Assembly (NCBI GenBank): GCA_945861405.1
Contig: CAMAUL010000001.1
Coordinates: 62,001 to 126,000, forward strand
Reading direction: 5' to 3'
Length of the DNA: 64,000 nt
Source: Candidatus Methylobacter oryzae
GTDB taxonomy: Bacteria; Pseudomonadota; Gammaproteobacteria; Methylococcales; Methylomonadaceae
The translations under genes and the position numbers were made by a program. The notes beneath the pieces are model-generated. The model was not told the origin of the DNA. It did not search any database and saw nothing but the letters and a program-made list of their open reading frames with translations. Of this stretch, positions 8,300-15,937 are shown one piece after another. Numbering within the stretch: position 1 is the stretch's first letter; each line of letters opens with the position of its first letter.

Positions 8300-8332
8300 A
8301 AAAAAGGCCGATGCAGAGCATCGGCCTTTTTT
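8300..8332 (-). terminator. Intrinsic terminator after fbaA
   Basis: Perfect stem AAGGCCGATGC / GCATCGGCCTT with a 3-base loop, flanked by A runs on the left and T runs on the right, so it works in both directions. It lies 15 bases beyond the fbaA stop and upstream of ubiG. Confidence 0.9.
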
Positions 8333-8347
8333 ACTTAACTTATCAGC

Positions 8348-9427
8348 TTACAGGGTATTAACCGCATTCAATTCCTGAAAAGCTTGTTCCAAACGAACCA
8401 CCATGCCGACTTCACCGGCACGTTGCCAGACGCGCGGATCGTAGTATTTTTTGTTGGGCTTATCGTCACCGTCCGGGTTGCCGATCTGGCCTTGCAAATA
8501 ACCTTCGTTTTTCTTGTAGTAGTTCATGATGCCTTCCCAGGTTGCCCATTGGGTGTCGGTATCGATATTCATCTTGACTACGCCGTAGCTGATTGATTCC
8601 TTGATTTCTTCAGCGCTGGAGCCTGAACCGCCGTGGAATACAAAATTCAACGTGTTTGCAGGAACGCCGAATTTTTCGGACACGTGTTTTTGCGAGTTAG
8701 CCAAAATGCTTGGCGTCAGTTTAACGTTGCCTGGCTTGTAAACGCCGTGAACGTTGCCGAAAGAAGCGGCAATCGTAAAGCGTGGGCTGATTTTACTCAA
8801 CTCTGAATAGGCGTAAGCTACGTCTTCCGGCTGGGTGTACAACATGGAATGATCCATATCACTGTTGTCAACGCCGTCTTCTTCGCCGCCGGTGCAACCC
8901 AATTCGATTTCCAGAGTCATGCCCATTTTGGACATACGCGCCAGATATTGGCCGCAAATTTCGATGTTTTCTTTCAGGCTTTCTTCGGACAAATCCAGCA
9001 TGTGCGAGCTGAATAAAGGCTTGCCGGTTGCCACAAAGTGTTTTTCACCGGCATCCAACAACCCGTCGATCCAAGGCAACAGTTTTTTAGCCGCATGGTC
9101 GGTATGTAAAATGACCGGCACGCCGTAAGCTTCAGCCATAGCGTGTACGTGTTGAGCGCCGGAAATAGCGCCCAAGATAGCAGCTTGCTGGCCTTCCGCT
9201 TTAAGGCCTTTACCGGCAACAAATGCCGCGCCGCCATTGGAAAACTGGATCACGATAGCCGATTTTACTTTCGCGGCTGCTTCCAACGCTGCATTAATCG
9301 AATCAGTGTTAATGACATTTACCGCAGGCAATGCAAAGCTGTTTTCTTTGCAAATCGCAAAGATTTTTTGTACGTCATCACCAGTTACAACACCGGGTTT
9401 TACTACATCTGAAATTTTCTGTGACAT
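8348..9427 (-). CDS. fbaA: Class II fructose-bisphosphate aldolase
   Basis: 359 residues from ATG 9427, the same length as E. coli FbaA and very similar to it throughout (MSQKISDVVKPGVVTGDDVQ...). It splits fructose 1,6-bisphosphate into DHAP and glyceraldehyde 3-phosphate in the cytoplasm. Zinc ligands are visible in LHTDHAAKKL (His), IELGCTGGEEDG (Glu) and GNVHGVYKPG and VFHGGSGSS (His); NIDTDTQWATW closes the site. I prefer ATG 9427 over ATG 9445 because AGGA lies seven bases before it. It stands alone, with its own terminator. In a RuMP-cycle methanotroph it would be central. Confidence 0.95.
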   Translation of the reverse strand: MSQKISDVVKPGVVTGDDVQKIFAICKENSFALPAVNVINTDSINAALEAAAKVKSAIVIQFSNGGAAFVAGKGLKAEGQQAAILGAISGAQHVHAMAEAYGVPVILHTDHAAKKLLPWIDGLLDAGEKHFVATGKPLFSSHMLDLSEESLKENIEICGQYLARMSKMGMTLEIELGCTGGEEDGVDNSDMDHSMLYTQPEDVAYAYSELSKISPRFTIAASFGNVHGVYKPGNVKLTPSILANSQKHVSEKFGVPANTLNFVFHGGSGSSAEEIKESISYGVVKMNIDTDTQWATWEGIMNYYKKNEGYLQGQIGNPDGDDKPNKKYYDPRVWQRAGEVGMVVRLEQAFQELNAVNTL

Positions 9428-9771
9428 TAAGGGTTCCTGTTTCAATCTGTTACGTTGAGGATGATCAAGCCGAAAGCCATTGCGGCTGCGGAAAAATAGC
9501 CGCCGCCCAATGCTGTCTGCCGCATATTATAAAGTGTGTTCAGGCAATAGGCTATGGGAATAGCCGCGTAGCTTGCAATTATTCAGGTTGTCCCAGGGAC
9601 TTGGCCTAAATCGCCCATGCGCATCATGCGTACAGCATTTTCAAATCCAGTTAAGACTACCCAGGAGTGCAAGCCTTGCTTGCCAGAGCAGGCGAAGCCT
9701 GCACTCCAGCGATAATGTCATGTTGATTACTTATTAATTGATCAACATTGAAACCGCTATACTTTCCCATG
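9428..9771. repeat. Gene-free stretch with a GGAGTGCA palindromic repeat
   Basis: Contains the fbaA promoter region and, at 9664-9707, a hairpin element made of GGAGTGCAAGCCTTGCTTGC and GGCGAAGCCTGCACTCC. The same family occurs at 2832, 37493, 40390 and 61439. No gene seen. Confidence 0.65.
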
Positions 9772-9951
9772 CTAACAACACCGCTTAATCCCATTCCACT
9801 TTTCATCCTGCCATTGCTTGAAAAAAGCGGCTTTGCTTAACGGCGTTTCGTCTTGATGATGCGCTGCATGGTGCCGCAAATAGCGCTCGTAAGCGTCGTC
9901 GCCGGAAAGACGACGTAGCATCCGCCAAAAGATTTTAAATTTGCTAAACAT
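9772..9951 (-). CDS. YbdD/YjiX-family small protein, CstA partner
   Basis: 59-residue protein starting MFSKFKIFWRMLRRLSGDDAYERYLRHH and ending in a short basic tail, the signature of the YbdD/YjiX (DUF466) family. These small cytoplasmic proteins are encoded directly after CstA/BtsT carriers and assist them in peptide or pyruvate uptake. The ATG at 9951 shares one base with the cstA stop (TGATG), so the two are coupled. A longer upstream reading frame exists but lies inside cstA. Confidence 0.88.
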   Translation of the reverse strand: MFSKFKIFWRMLRRLSGDDAYERYLRHHAAHHQDETPLSKAAFFKQWQDEKWNGIKRCC

Positions 9952-12020
9952 CAATCCCTCACCCAGTCTTCGACCAAACAACTGGGAATATGCGGCGATT
10001 CCGCCAGCGGCAACACCGGCTTTCCGGCCAGATAACGACTGCAAACCCGCAGCATGTCGAACACGATCAGCCACAGTAAAGTCACAAAGAATAAGGTCAA
10101 CCAGCCGTCCAGATGCTGGTTGAAGATCAACTGCGGCGCAACAGCCGCTTTCTCCGGCGGCAATACGCCTGCCGCGAGTTTTTCGGCCAGATCATCGGCC
10201 GCAGCAAAGAAACCGATCCGTACATTGTCGCTGGCGATTTTCTCCCAGGCCGCACTGCTGGTGATCGTCACCAGCCACACCAGCGGCAAGCCGGTCACCC
10301 AGGCGTATTCAATCTTATCAGACTTGACCAAAATGCCGGTCGCCACGCACAGCGCAATCGCGGCCAGCATTTGGTTGGCGATGCCGAACAGCGGCCACAA
10401 AATATTGACCCCGCCGTTCGGGTCTATCACGCCGATATAAAGGAAATAGCCCCAGCCTGCCACCACCAGCGCACTGGTCAAAACCACCGACGGCGTCCAC
10501 GAGGTTTCGCCCAGTTTCGGCCAGATGTTGCCGAGCATATCCTGCAACATGAAGCGACCCACGCGGGTTCCTGCGTCCAGCGTGGTCAGGATAAATATCG
10601 CCTCGAACATAATCGCAAAGTGATACCACAAGGCCAGCATGCTCTCGCCGAACGCGCTGCCGAAAATGCTCGCCATGCCCACGGCAAGTGACGGCGCACC
10701 GCCGGTACGGGCGAACAGCGTCGCCTCGCCCATTTGATTGGCCAGCAGGCGCATTTGATCGACCGTGACCGGAAAGCCCCACGAAGAAATTTTGGCGACG
10801 GCATCGACAGCTTCCTTGCCGACCACGCCCGCCGGGCTGTTGATCGCAAAAAACACGCCGGGATCGAGCACGGTTGCCGCCATCATCGCCATGATCGCGA
10901 CAAAAGATTCCAGCAACATGCCGCCGTAGCCGATCATGCGTATATCGCGTTCATTGCTGAGCAGTTTCGGCGTGGTGCCGGAAGCGATCAGCGCATGGAA
11001 ACCGGAAATCGCCCCACAAGCGATGGTAATAAATACGAACGGGAACAGCGTACCGCCGAAAATAGGCCCGGTGCCGTCGATAAACTGCGTCAAGGCAGGC
11101 ATTTTCACGGTCGGCTGCAACATAATAATCGTCACCGCCAGCAACGTGATCGTGCCGAGCTTTATGTAAGTCGATAAATAATCGCGCGGCGCCAAAAGCA
11201 ACCACACCGGCATAATCGCCGCCGCAAAACCGTAAGCCATCACCCACCAAGCCAGCGTCAAGCCGTCGTGGTCGAACCAGACGCGCAAGGTTTCGCTGTG
11301 ATCGATCAAGCCGCCGCCCGCCACGGACAGCAACAATAAAACCACGCCCAGCGCCGAAGCTTCCAGCACTTGGCCTGGGCGGAAACTGCGCATGTACAGA
11401 CCGACGATCATCGCAATCGGAATGGTCGCCGACACCGTAGCCGTCGCCCACGGACTGTGCTTCATCGCATTAACCACCACCAGCCCCAGCACCGCAATCA
11501 GGATAATCATGATCGCAAACGTGCCAATCAGCGCTGCCGTGCCGCCCAATGCGCCCAGCTCATCACGCGCCATCTGCCCCAAACTTTTGGCATCGCGCCG
11601 GGTAGATAAAAACAGCGTCACCATATCCTGCACGCAACCGCCCAGCACCGCGCCGAACAATATCCACAGCGTCCCCGGCAAATAGCCGAACTGAGCGGCC
11701 AGCGTCGGCCCCACCAGCGGCCCCGGCCCTGCAATCGCCGCAAAATGATGGCCGAATACGATCCATTTATTGGTCGGCACAAAATCGCGGCCATTATCCA
11801 GCCGCTCTGCCGGTGTCGCCCGCGTTTCGTCAACCGCCAGCACCGTCGCGGCAATCCAGACCGCATAAAAACGATAGGCTATGGCGTATACGCACAACGC
11901 GGCGGTTATAAACCACAGTGTGTTGATGCTCTCGCCGCGGTTCAAAGCGATACCGCCAACGGCTGCCGCACCGAGTGCGGCGACCAGTATCCAGATTGAG
12001 TTTTTCAGTAGATTATTCAT
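9951..12020 (-). CDS. cstA: CstA-family carbon starvation transporter
   Basis: 689-residue, many-times membrane-spanning carrier of the CstA/BtsT (peptide/pyruvate transporter) family; E. coli CstA has 701. Characteristic stretches are visible: VFGHHFAAIAGPGPLVGPTLAAQFGYLPG (about 87-115), GCVQDMVTLF, GAISGFHALIASGTTPK and the ESMLALWYHFAIMFEAIFILTTLDAGTRVGRFMLQD block. It sits in the inner membrane and probably imports pyruvate or peptides when carbon is scarce. The ybdD-like partner follows with a one-base overlap. Codon use is GC-rich compared with the flanking repeats. Confidence 0.93.
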   Translation of the reverse strand: MNNLLKNSIWILVAALGAAAVGGIALNRGESINTLWFITAALCVYAIAYRFYAVWIAATVLAVDETRATPAERLDNGRDFVPTNKWIVFGHHFAAIAGPGPLVGPTLAAQFGYLPGTLWILFGAVLGGCVQDMVTLFLSTRRDAKSLGQMARDELGALGGTAALIGTFAIMIILIAVLGLVVVNAMKHSPWATATVSATIPIAMIVGLYMRSFRPGQVLEASALGVVLLLLSVAGGGLIDHSETLRVWFDHDGLTLAWWVMAYGFAAAIMPVWLLLAPRDYLSTYIKLGTITLLAVTIIMLQPTVKMPALTQFIDGTGPIFGGTLFPFVFITIACGAISGFHALIASGTTPKLLSNERDIRMIGYGGMLLESFVAIMAMMAATVLDPGVFFAINSPAGVVGKEAVDAVAKISSWGFPVTVDQMRLLANQMGEATLFARTGGAPSLAVGMASIFGSAFGESMLALWYHFAIMFEAIFILTTLDAGTRVGRFMLQDMLGNIWPKLGETSWTPSVVLTSALVVAGWGYFLYIGVIDPNGGVNILWPLFGIANQMLAAIALCVATGILVKSDKIEYAWVTGLPLVWLVTITSSAAWEKIASDNVRIGFFAAADDLAEKLAAGVLPPEKAAVAPQLIFNQHLDGWLTLFFVTLLWLIVFDMLRVCSRYLAGKPVLPLAESPHIPSCLVEDWVRD

Positions 12021-12120
12021 CAGTCATCTTCTTTTTATTGTTGATATTTTAATGGTAAGACCAAGGAGATTATCCTTGATAAACAATAGCATTGCGATAG
12101 GATTATGGTCAATGAGGAGA

Positions 12121-12439
12121 GTTATCGTTCCCACGCTCCAGCGCCCGTCTATTTATACACAGGTATCTACGAAACACCGTCATCCCGGCAGGGATTGCCG
12201 GGATCCAGCGCACAGGGATGTGAAGACTCGATTTAATTGGACAGGACAAAGATTACCGCCTGTTTCGACATTGCCATCCATGGCTTCTGGATCCCGGCAC
12301 AAATCTGTCTGGAACAGATTTGCATTAACCCGAAGGGCGTCAGGCAGGATAGCCTGACGTGAATCCCTGCCGGAATGACTTGCTTTTAAATACTTTGCGT
12401 ATAACGACAGGCGCAGCGCATGGATGGGAACGAGATAAC
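12121..12439. mobile_element. 319-bp nested palindrome (MITE-like), cuts a toxin gene
   Basis: Imperfect terminal inverted arms: GTTATCGTTCCCACGCTCCA (12121 on) pairs with the complement of 12397-12439, which reads GTTATCTCGTTCCCATCCAT on the minus strand. An inner pair, GTCATCCCGGCAGGGAT at 12180 and its counterpart ATCCCTGCCGGAATGAC at 12363-12379, lies inside. Smaller hairpins fill the centre (CAAATCTG...CAGATTTG, GTCAGGC...GCCTGAC). No ORF. The right end runs into the body of the parE remnant. A relative of the same plan is at 59070-59312. Confidence 0.65.
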
Positions 12440-12535
12440 CGATTTGTGCAAACCACGGAGGCCCCGCTCAATGTAAGACGCGATGGACTCGATGTCTTCA
12501 ATGGCTTCCGGCGACCACTCTAACCAACAAGCCAT
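12386..12535 (-). pseudogene. ParE/RelE-type toxin remnant, truncated by repeat
   Basis: Starting at ATG 12535 the frame reads MACWLEWSPEAIEDIESIAS, then YIERGL, a good ParE-type toxin N-terminus, and then leaves the family pattern. From about 12440 the coding sequence is the outer arm of the nested palindrome, ending at a stop at 12386, so about two thirds of the usual 95-100 residues are lost, including the C-terminal catalytic/RNA- or gyrase-contact part. It starts within the antitoxin remnant (16-base overlap), as in intact operons of this kind. Confidence 0.72.
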
Positions 12536-12718
12536 TTACTCAAACGTTTTTTAGCTTCTTCATGCGGAACTGCGCCTTCAGTTTCAACCCTTTCAAGGCC
12601 ACGATTAACTTTTTCGAGTACATACGAGTACATATAAATGGTACTGAATATCTTCAAAGTTTACGTCATCGGCAAGCGCCTCCAGCATAGATGCCACTTC
12701 CGTTTTAGGACTGCTCAT
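12520..12718 (-). pseudogene. Antitoxin remnant broken by a 10-bp tandem duplication
   Basis: From ATG 12718 the frame gives MSSPKTEVASMLEALADDVN and on to HLYVL, then a stop. The minus strand holds TATGTACTCG twice in a row (about 12619-12638). Removing one copy restores EKVNRGLERVETEGAVPHEE, then AKKRLSKWLVG, and a stop at 12520, giving a normal StbD/RelB-like antitoxin that overlaps the toxin start. So a recent 10-bp slippage or duplication has frameshifted it. A good ribosome site (GGAGATCATT) lies upstream. Confidence 0.72.
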
Positions 12719-12916
12719 AATGATCTCCATGGGTGATGTTTCGCCTAACTACGCTGCCTGATTGTACCCCAATAAAAGAATGATTCAAATTTGAACGGAT
12801 TCGTTAAAAACCCTTATCCGGTTCTCAAACCAAATCAACCCGATCAAACACTCTTAACCGAATCTGCCGAGTTATTGCGGATTTTTTTCATAGGAAAAAA
12901 CAACCTGTGATCATCA

Positions 12917-14020
12917 CTAGCCAGTTGCGTTCCCCTCACCCTTGGAGATGAACCGCGCGGCTTCAGCCAGTCGCCCCATCAATTCAACGCCGTTATGCAC
13001 GTCGAGCCGGGCATAAATCTCGCGCACATGCCAGCGCACCGCGTCGAGACTGATGCCCAAGCGCCGGGCGATAGCGGCGCGGCTTTCGTTCAGCGCGAGA
13101 TAAAAACACACCTCCGCCTGCCGGGGCGGTAGCCCGAGCGCCCCGATGTGGCTCCACAGGAAGAGCCGCCGGGGGACGCGCCGCTCCACCGTGACGCCGA
13201 CAAGATCCTCGTCCGGTGTGCGGCCTTTGAGGGGATGGGCGCGGAAAACGAAGCTGCCCCATGGATTGCAGTGGCGCAGGACGGGCGCGCCTTCGCCTTG
13301 GAGATTCGCGCCGAGCCTTTTGCATAGCATAGCCGCGTCCTGCGCGATCTTTCCGCTCCACAGAATGGACGGCGAGATGACGGGATGGGTAGCGAAGAAC
13401 AGAAACTCTTTCCCCTTCGGGCTTGCATATTCCAACTTGCCGCTTGGTCTGAAAACCAGGAGCCCCGTGTCGCAGCCTTCCGTCTCTTCGTCGTCGATCC
13501 CGCGCGGCGGATTGAGGGCATGGGCGATGTAAGGCGCGAGCTGGCGCAACAGATCCGCTTCCCGGGCGGACAGCAAGGACTTTCCGCGCTCCCGCCCCAG
13601 GAGCATAAGGCCGCGCGGGCGGCCTTGCTCCTTGATGCGGACATAGGCGATGTCGTGGTAACCGGCGGGGCGCATGATGCCGTCGTAGAAGATCGAGGCG
13701 TAAAGCCCTTTCCCGGTTCGATGGCTAAGCTGCGTAACGGTGGGAGCCTCCCGCACGAAAGAGCGGAAAGAGGCGATGTGCGGCAGTAAACCGGGATGGT
13801 CGTGGATCTCGGCGAAATAGGTGCCGATCAGCTCGTAGAACTCCGGGCTTTCCCCATAGGCGTCGCTGATCTCGCCGCTCTCATCCACCCAGAAAAACAC
13901 GTTGGAATGGGAGGGAACCAAGTCGTGCAGCGCGTGCAAAAGCTCCGGCACCAACGCCTTGGCGTCTAGCCCCAGGCAGCAGAGCCGTTTGATATGATGC
14001 ACGGAAGCCGCTTTTCCCAT
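12917..14020 (-). CDS. LuxR-family transcriptional regulator
   Basis: 367 residues from ATG 14020 (AGGAG eight bases upstream; a TTG at 14026 is less likely). The C-terminal 65 residues are a LuxR-type HTH: GLPPRQAEVCFYLALNESRAAIARRLGISLDAVRWHVREIYARL. The N-terminal 300 residues have no receiver domain and may be a PAS/GAF-like sensor; I do not recognise the ligand. The gene is divergent from the TPR/barrel gene and the exported repeat protein, which it may control. Base composition is clearly richer in G+C than the neighbouring blocks, suggesting transfer. Confidence 0.78.
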   Translation of the reverse strand: MGKAASVHHIKRLCCLGLDAKALVPELLHALHDLVPSHSNVFFWVDESGEISDAYGESPEFYELIGTYFAEIHDHPGLLPHIASFRSFVREAPTVTQLSHRTGKGLYASIFYDGIMRPAGYHDIAYVRIKEQGRPRGLMLLGRERGKSLLSAREADLLRQLAPYIAHALNPPRGIDDEETEGCDTGLLVFRPSGKLEYASPKGKEFLFFATHPVISPSILWSGKIAQDAAMLCKRLGANLQGEGAPVLRHCNPWGSFVFRAHPLKGRTPDEDLVGVTVERRVPRRLFLWSHIGALGLPPRQAEVCFYLALNESRAAIARRLGISLDAVRWHVREIYARLDVHNGVELMGRLAEAARFISKGEGNATG

Positions 14021-14048
14021 ACCCAAAACTCCTATGGCTTTTTATTTA

Positions 14049-14134
14049 ACCGCAAAGTCACGCAGAGTTTATCGCTGAGTTTCGCAAAGCTTTCTTGGCG
14101 TTACTTTGCGTATAACTTTGCGCTCCTCTGCGGT
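14049..14134. repeat. Imperfect hairpin repeat, ACCGCAAAG / CTCTGCGGT type
   Basis: Arms ACCGCAAAGTCACGCAGAG (14049-14067) and CTTTGCGCTCCTCTGCGGT (14116-14134) pair imperfectly. This is a type of dispersed intergenic hairpin common in many proteobacterial genomes. It lies between luxR and the outer membrane protein gene, so their promoters must sit around it. Confidence 0.6.
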
Positions 14135-14274
14135 AATAATTTTTTGTGGTTTATTTTTTGCGGGTTGCCTAATCAGGATTTTCCAAGCATAAACCTCCAC
14201 AAAGGGGTAGGGAATCCCTCACCCCCGTTCGGTTACTATAGTATCCCTCTGAAACAATAACAAGGGGAAAACCC

Positions 14275-15792
14275 ATGTCACGCCAGTGTTTGTTCACAGT
14301 TCTGTGCCTTTGCGCCTTCTCCACGGCGGCGCTTGCCTCCGACAAGTCCGGCGAGGAAATCGCCAAGGGTGCGGCGGAACTAAAAAAAAGCCATTACCGC
14401 AAGGCTTTGCAGCACTTCGACGATGCGACCCAGGCCGACCCCGCCGACGCTGATGCGAATTTCTTCCAGGGAGTCGCCCTCAACCGCTTGGGAAAATTCG
14501 CTCCCGCTTACGCCTTGTTCGAACTCGTGCGGAAAAAGGGCCTTGCCCACCCGGACTTGGATTTCGAGGCAGGCTGGAGCCTCACGGGCATGAAGCTTTA
14601 TAAAGAGGCCATCGTGCGCCTCACCGCCTACGAGGAGGCCCATCCCGGACGCGGGCAAACCATGGAATTCATGGGGCGCTGTCAACTTGCCCTAGGGGAA
14701 GAGGAAAAGGCCGAAGCTGCCTTCCGGGAGGCGCTCAGGCGAAATCCCAAGCTCGAAGCGACGGTGAACCTTTACCTCGCCGCGCTGGAGAAACGCCGGG
14801 GGAACCCCCAGGCCGCCGCCGGGCATCTGCGCTCGGTAATCGCCTCGGACACGCCCGTGGCGCGCGCCTTTCGCGAAGAGGCGGAAACACTGCGGGCGGG
14901 ACGGCCAAGACCCGCAGAGGAAAAGCCGTGGCGGGTGGATCTGTCGGCCACCGGCGGCTACAACGACAACGTCATAGCCCTGGGCAACACCATTCCCCTG
15001 CCGCCAGACATCAGCGGCAAGGACTCGCCGTTCACCCGCCTGACCGCAGAGGCCGCCTACGACTTCCGCCTCTCGTCCAAGGGGGTGCTAACCGCCGGCT
15101 ACGCTTTCCTGGCCGACATCTACCCGGATTTGAGCGCCGCCGACACCCTCGACCACACAGGCTACCTGAACTACCGTCACGCCATCGACGAGCGCTGGAG
15201 CGCCGCGCTCCTCTTCAGCGAAGAGTTCACCCAGGTCGGCGGCAAGGACTTCCGCAACCAGGCCACCGTGCGCCCGGCCCTTAGCTATCGCCTCGGTCTC
15301 AACGCCTCCGTGGAGTTGTCCTATGCCCGTAGCGAAGCCGAGTACCTTTTTCCCGTCACCGCTCCTGTCCTGGATCGCGACGGCCACAGCGACAGCGCTG
15401 CTCTGCTCTATCGCTTCAACGCGCAAGACCTGGGATTGCGGGGTAGCGTCGGCTATACGCACACCTCGAACGCGGCGGATGGCGCCGACTTCGACTTCGA
15501 GGCGGACAGCGCCTCGCTACGGCTCGCCAAGACGCTGCCCTGGGATATCCTCGCGGAAGCCGCCTACAACTATAGCGACTACCGTTACAACAATCCCAAC
15601 AGTTTCGCCGGGGCCGGATTCGCCTTCAAGCGCGGCGACGCGGCACACGGCGTGAGCGCAGGCCTGAGTCGCCCCATCAACAAGCAGAGCCGTTTGTTCC
15701 TGCGCTACAGCAGAACCCGCACCGATTCCAACATCTCCGTTTTCGACTACGAGCAAAATGTGTGGAACGGCGGCGTGGAGGTGAGGTTTTGA
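14275..15792 (+). CDS. TPR plus outer membrane beta-barrel protein, Slam-like
   Basis: 505 residues. Signal peptide 1-22 (MSRQCLFTVLCLCAFSTAALA, then SDKSG). Residues about 30-215 carry TPR-like helical pairs (YRKALQHFDDATQADPADADANF; LGEEEKAEAAFREALRRNPKLEA). Residues about 220-505 alternate strands and turns and end GGVEVRF, with the terminal Phe needed by the BAM machine. TPR (~190) plus barrel (~285) is the layout of surface lipoprotein assembly modifiers (Slam, DUF560), which carry cargo proteins to the cell surface. The neighbouring exported protein is a natural cargo candidate. YaiO- or PgaA-like barrels are alternatives. GC-rich codon use. Confidence 0.6.
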   Translation: MSRQCLFTVLCLCAFSTAALASDKSGEEIAKGAAELKKSHYRKALQHFDDATQADPADADANFFQGVALNRLGKFAPAYALFELVRKKGLAHPDLDFEAGWSLTGMKLYKEAIVRLTAYEEAHPGRGQTMEFMGRCQLALGEEEKAEAAFREALRRNPKLEATVNLYLAALEKRRGNPQAAAGHLRSVIASDTPVARAFREEAETLRAGRPRPAEEKPWRVDLSATGGYNDNVIALGNTIPLPPDISGKDSPFTRLTAEAAYDFRLSSKGVLTAGYAFLADIYPDLSAADTLDHTGYLNYRHAIDERWSAALLFSEEFTQVGGKDFRNQATVRPALSYRLGLNASVELSYARSEAEYLFPVTAPVLDRDGHSDSAALLYRFNAQDLGLRGSVGYTHTSNAADGADFDFEADSASLRLAKTLPWDILAEAAYNYSDYRYNNPNSFAGAGFAFKRGDAAHGVSAGLSRPINKQSRLFLRYSRTRTDSNISVFDYEQNVWNGGVEVRF

Positions 15793-15812
15793 GAGGGTAT
15801 TTTATGGCAGGG

Positions 15813-15898
15813 TTACTAATCTTTCGGAAAGAAATGCAGCGTACTCGTCATACCGGCAAGAAATGCCTGTATGCCGTTACTTTCCAGAAAATTAGTAA
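15813..15898. repeat. Nested palindrome between the barrel and cargo genes
   Basis: Outer arms TTACTAATCTTTCGGAAAG (15813-15831) and CTTTCCAGAAAATTAGTAA (15880-15898) enclose a core CGTCATACCGGCAAGAAATG with its own partner ATGCC. The core is a diverged relative of the CGTCATCCCGGCAGGGA repeat. Confidence 0.6.
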
Positions 15899-15937
15899 TA
15901 ATCGCAACTTCAACATTTAAAACATGAGGCCAATAAG

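Noticed and set aside
10054-11999. Long rightward and alternative-frame ORFs across cstA
   Set aside because: They are shadows of GC-rich cstA; their products are Arg/His/Pro-rich with no family features.
13090-13789. ORFs of 130-180 codons overlapping the LuxR gene in other frames
   Set aside because: High G+C makes stops rare. Only the frame with the LuxR HTH has recognisable sequence.
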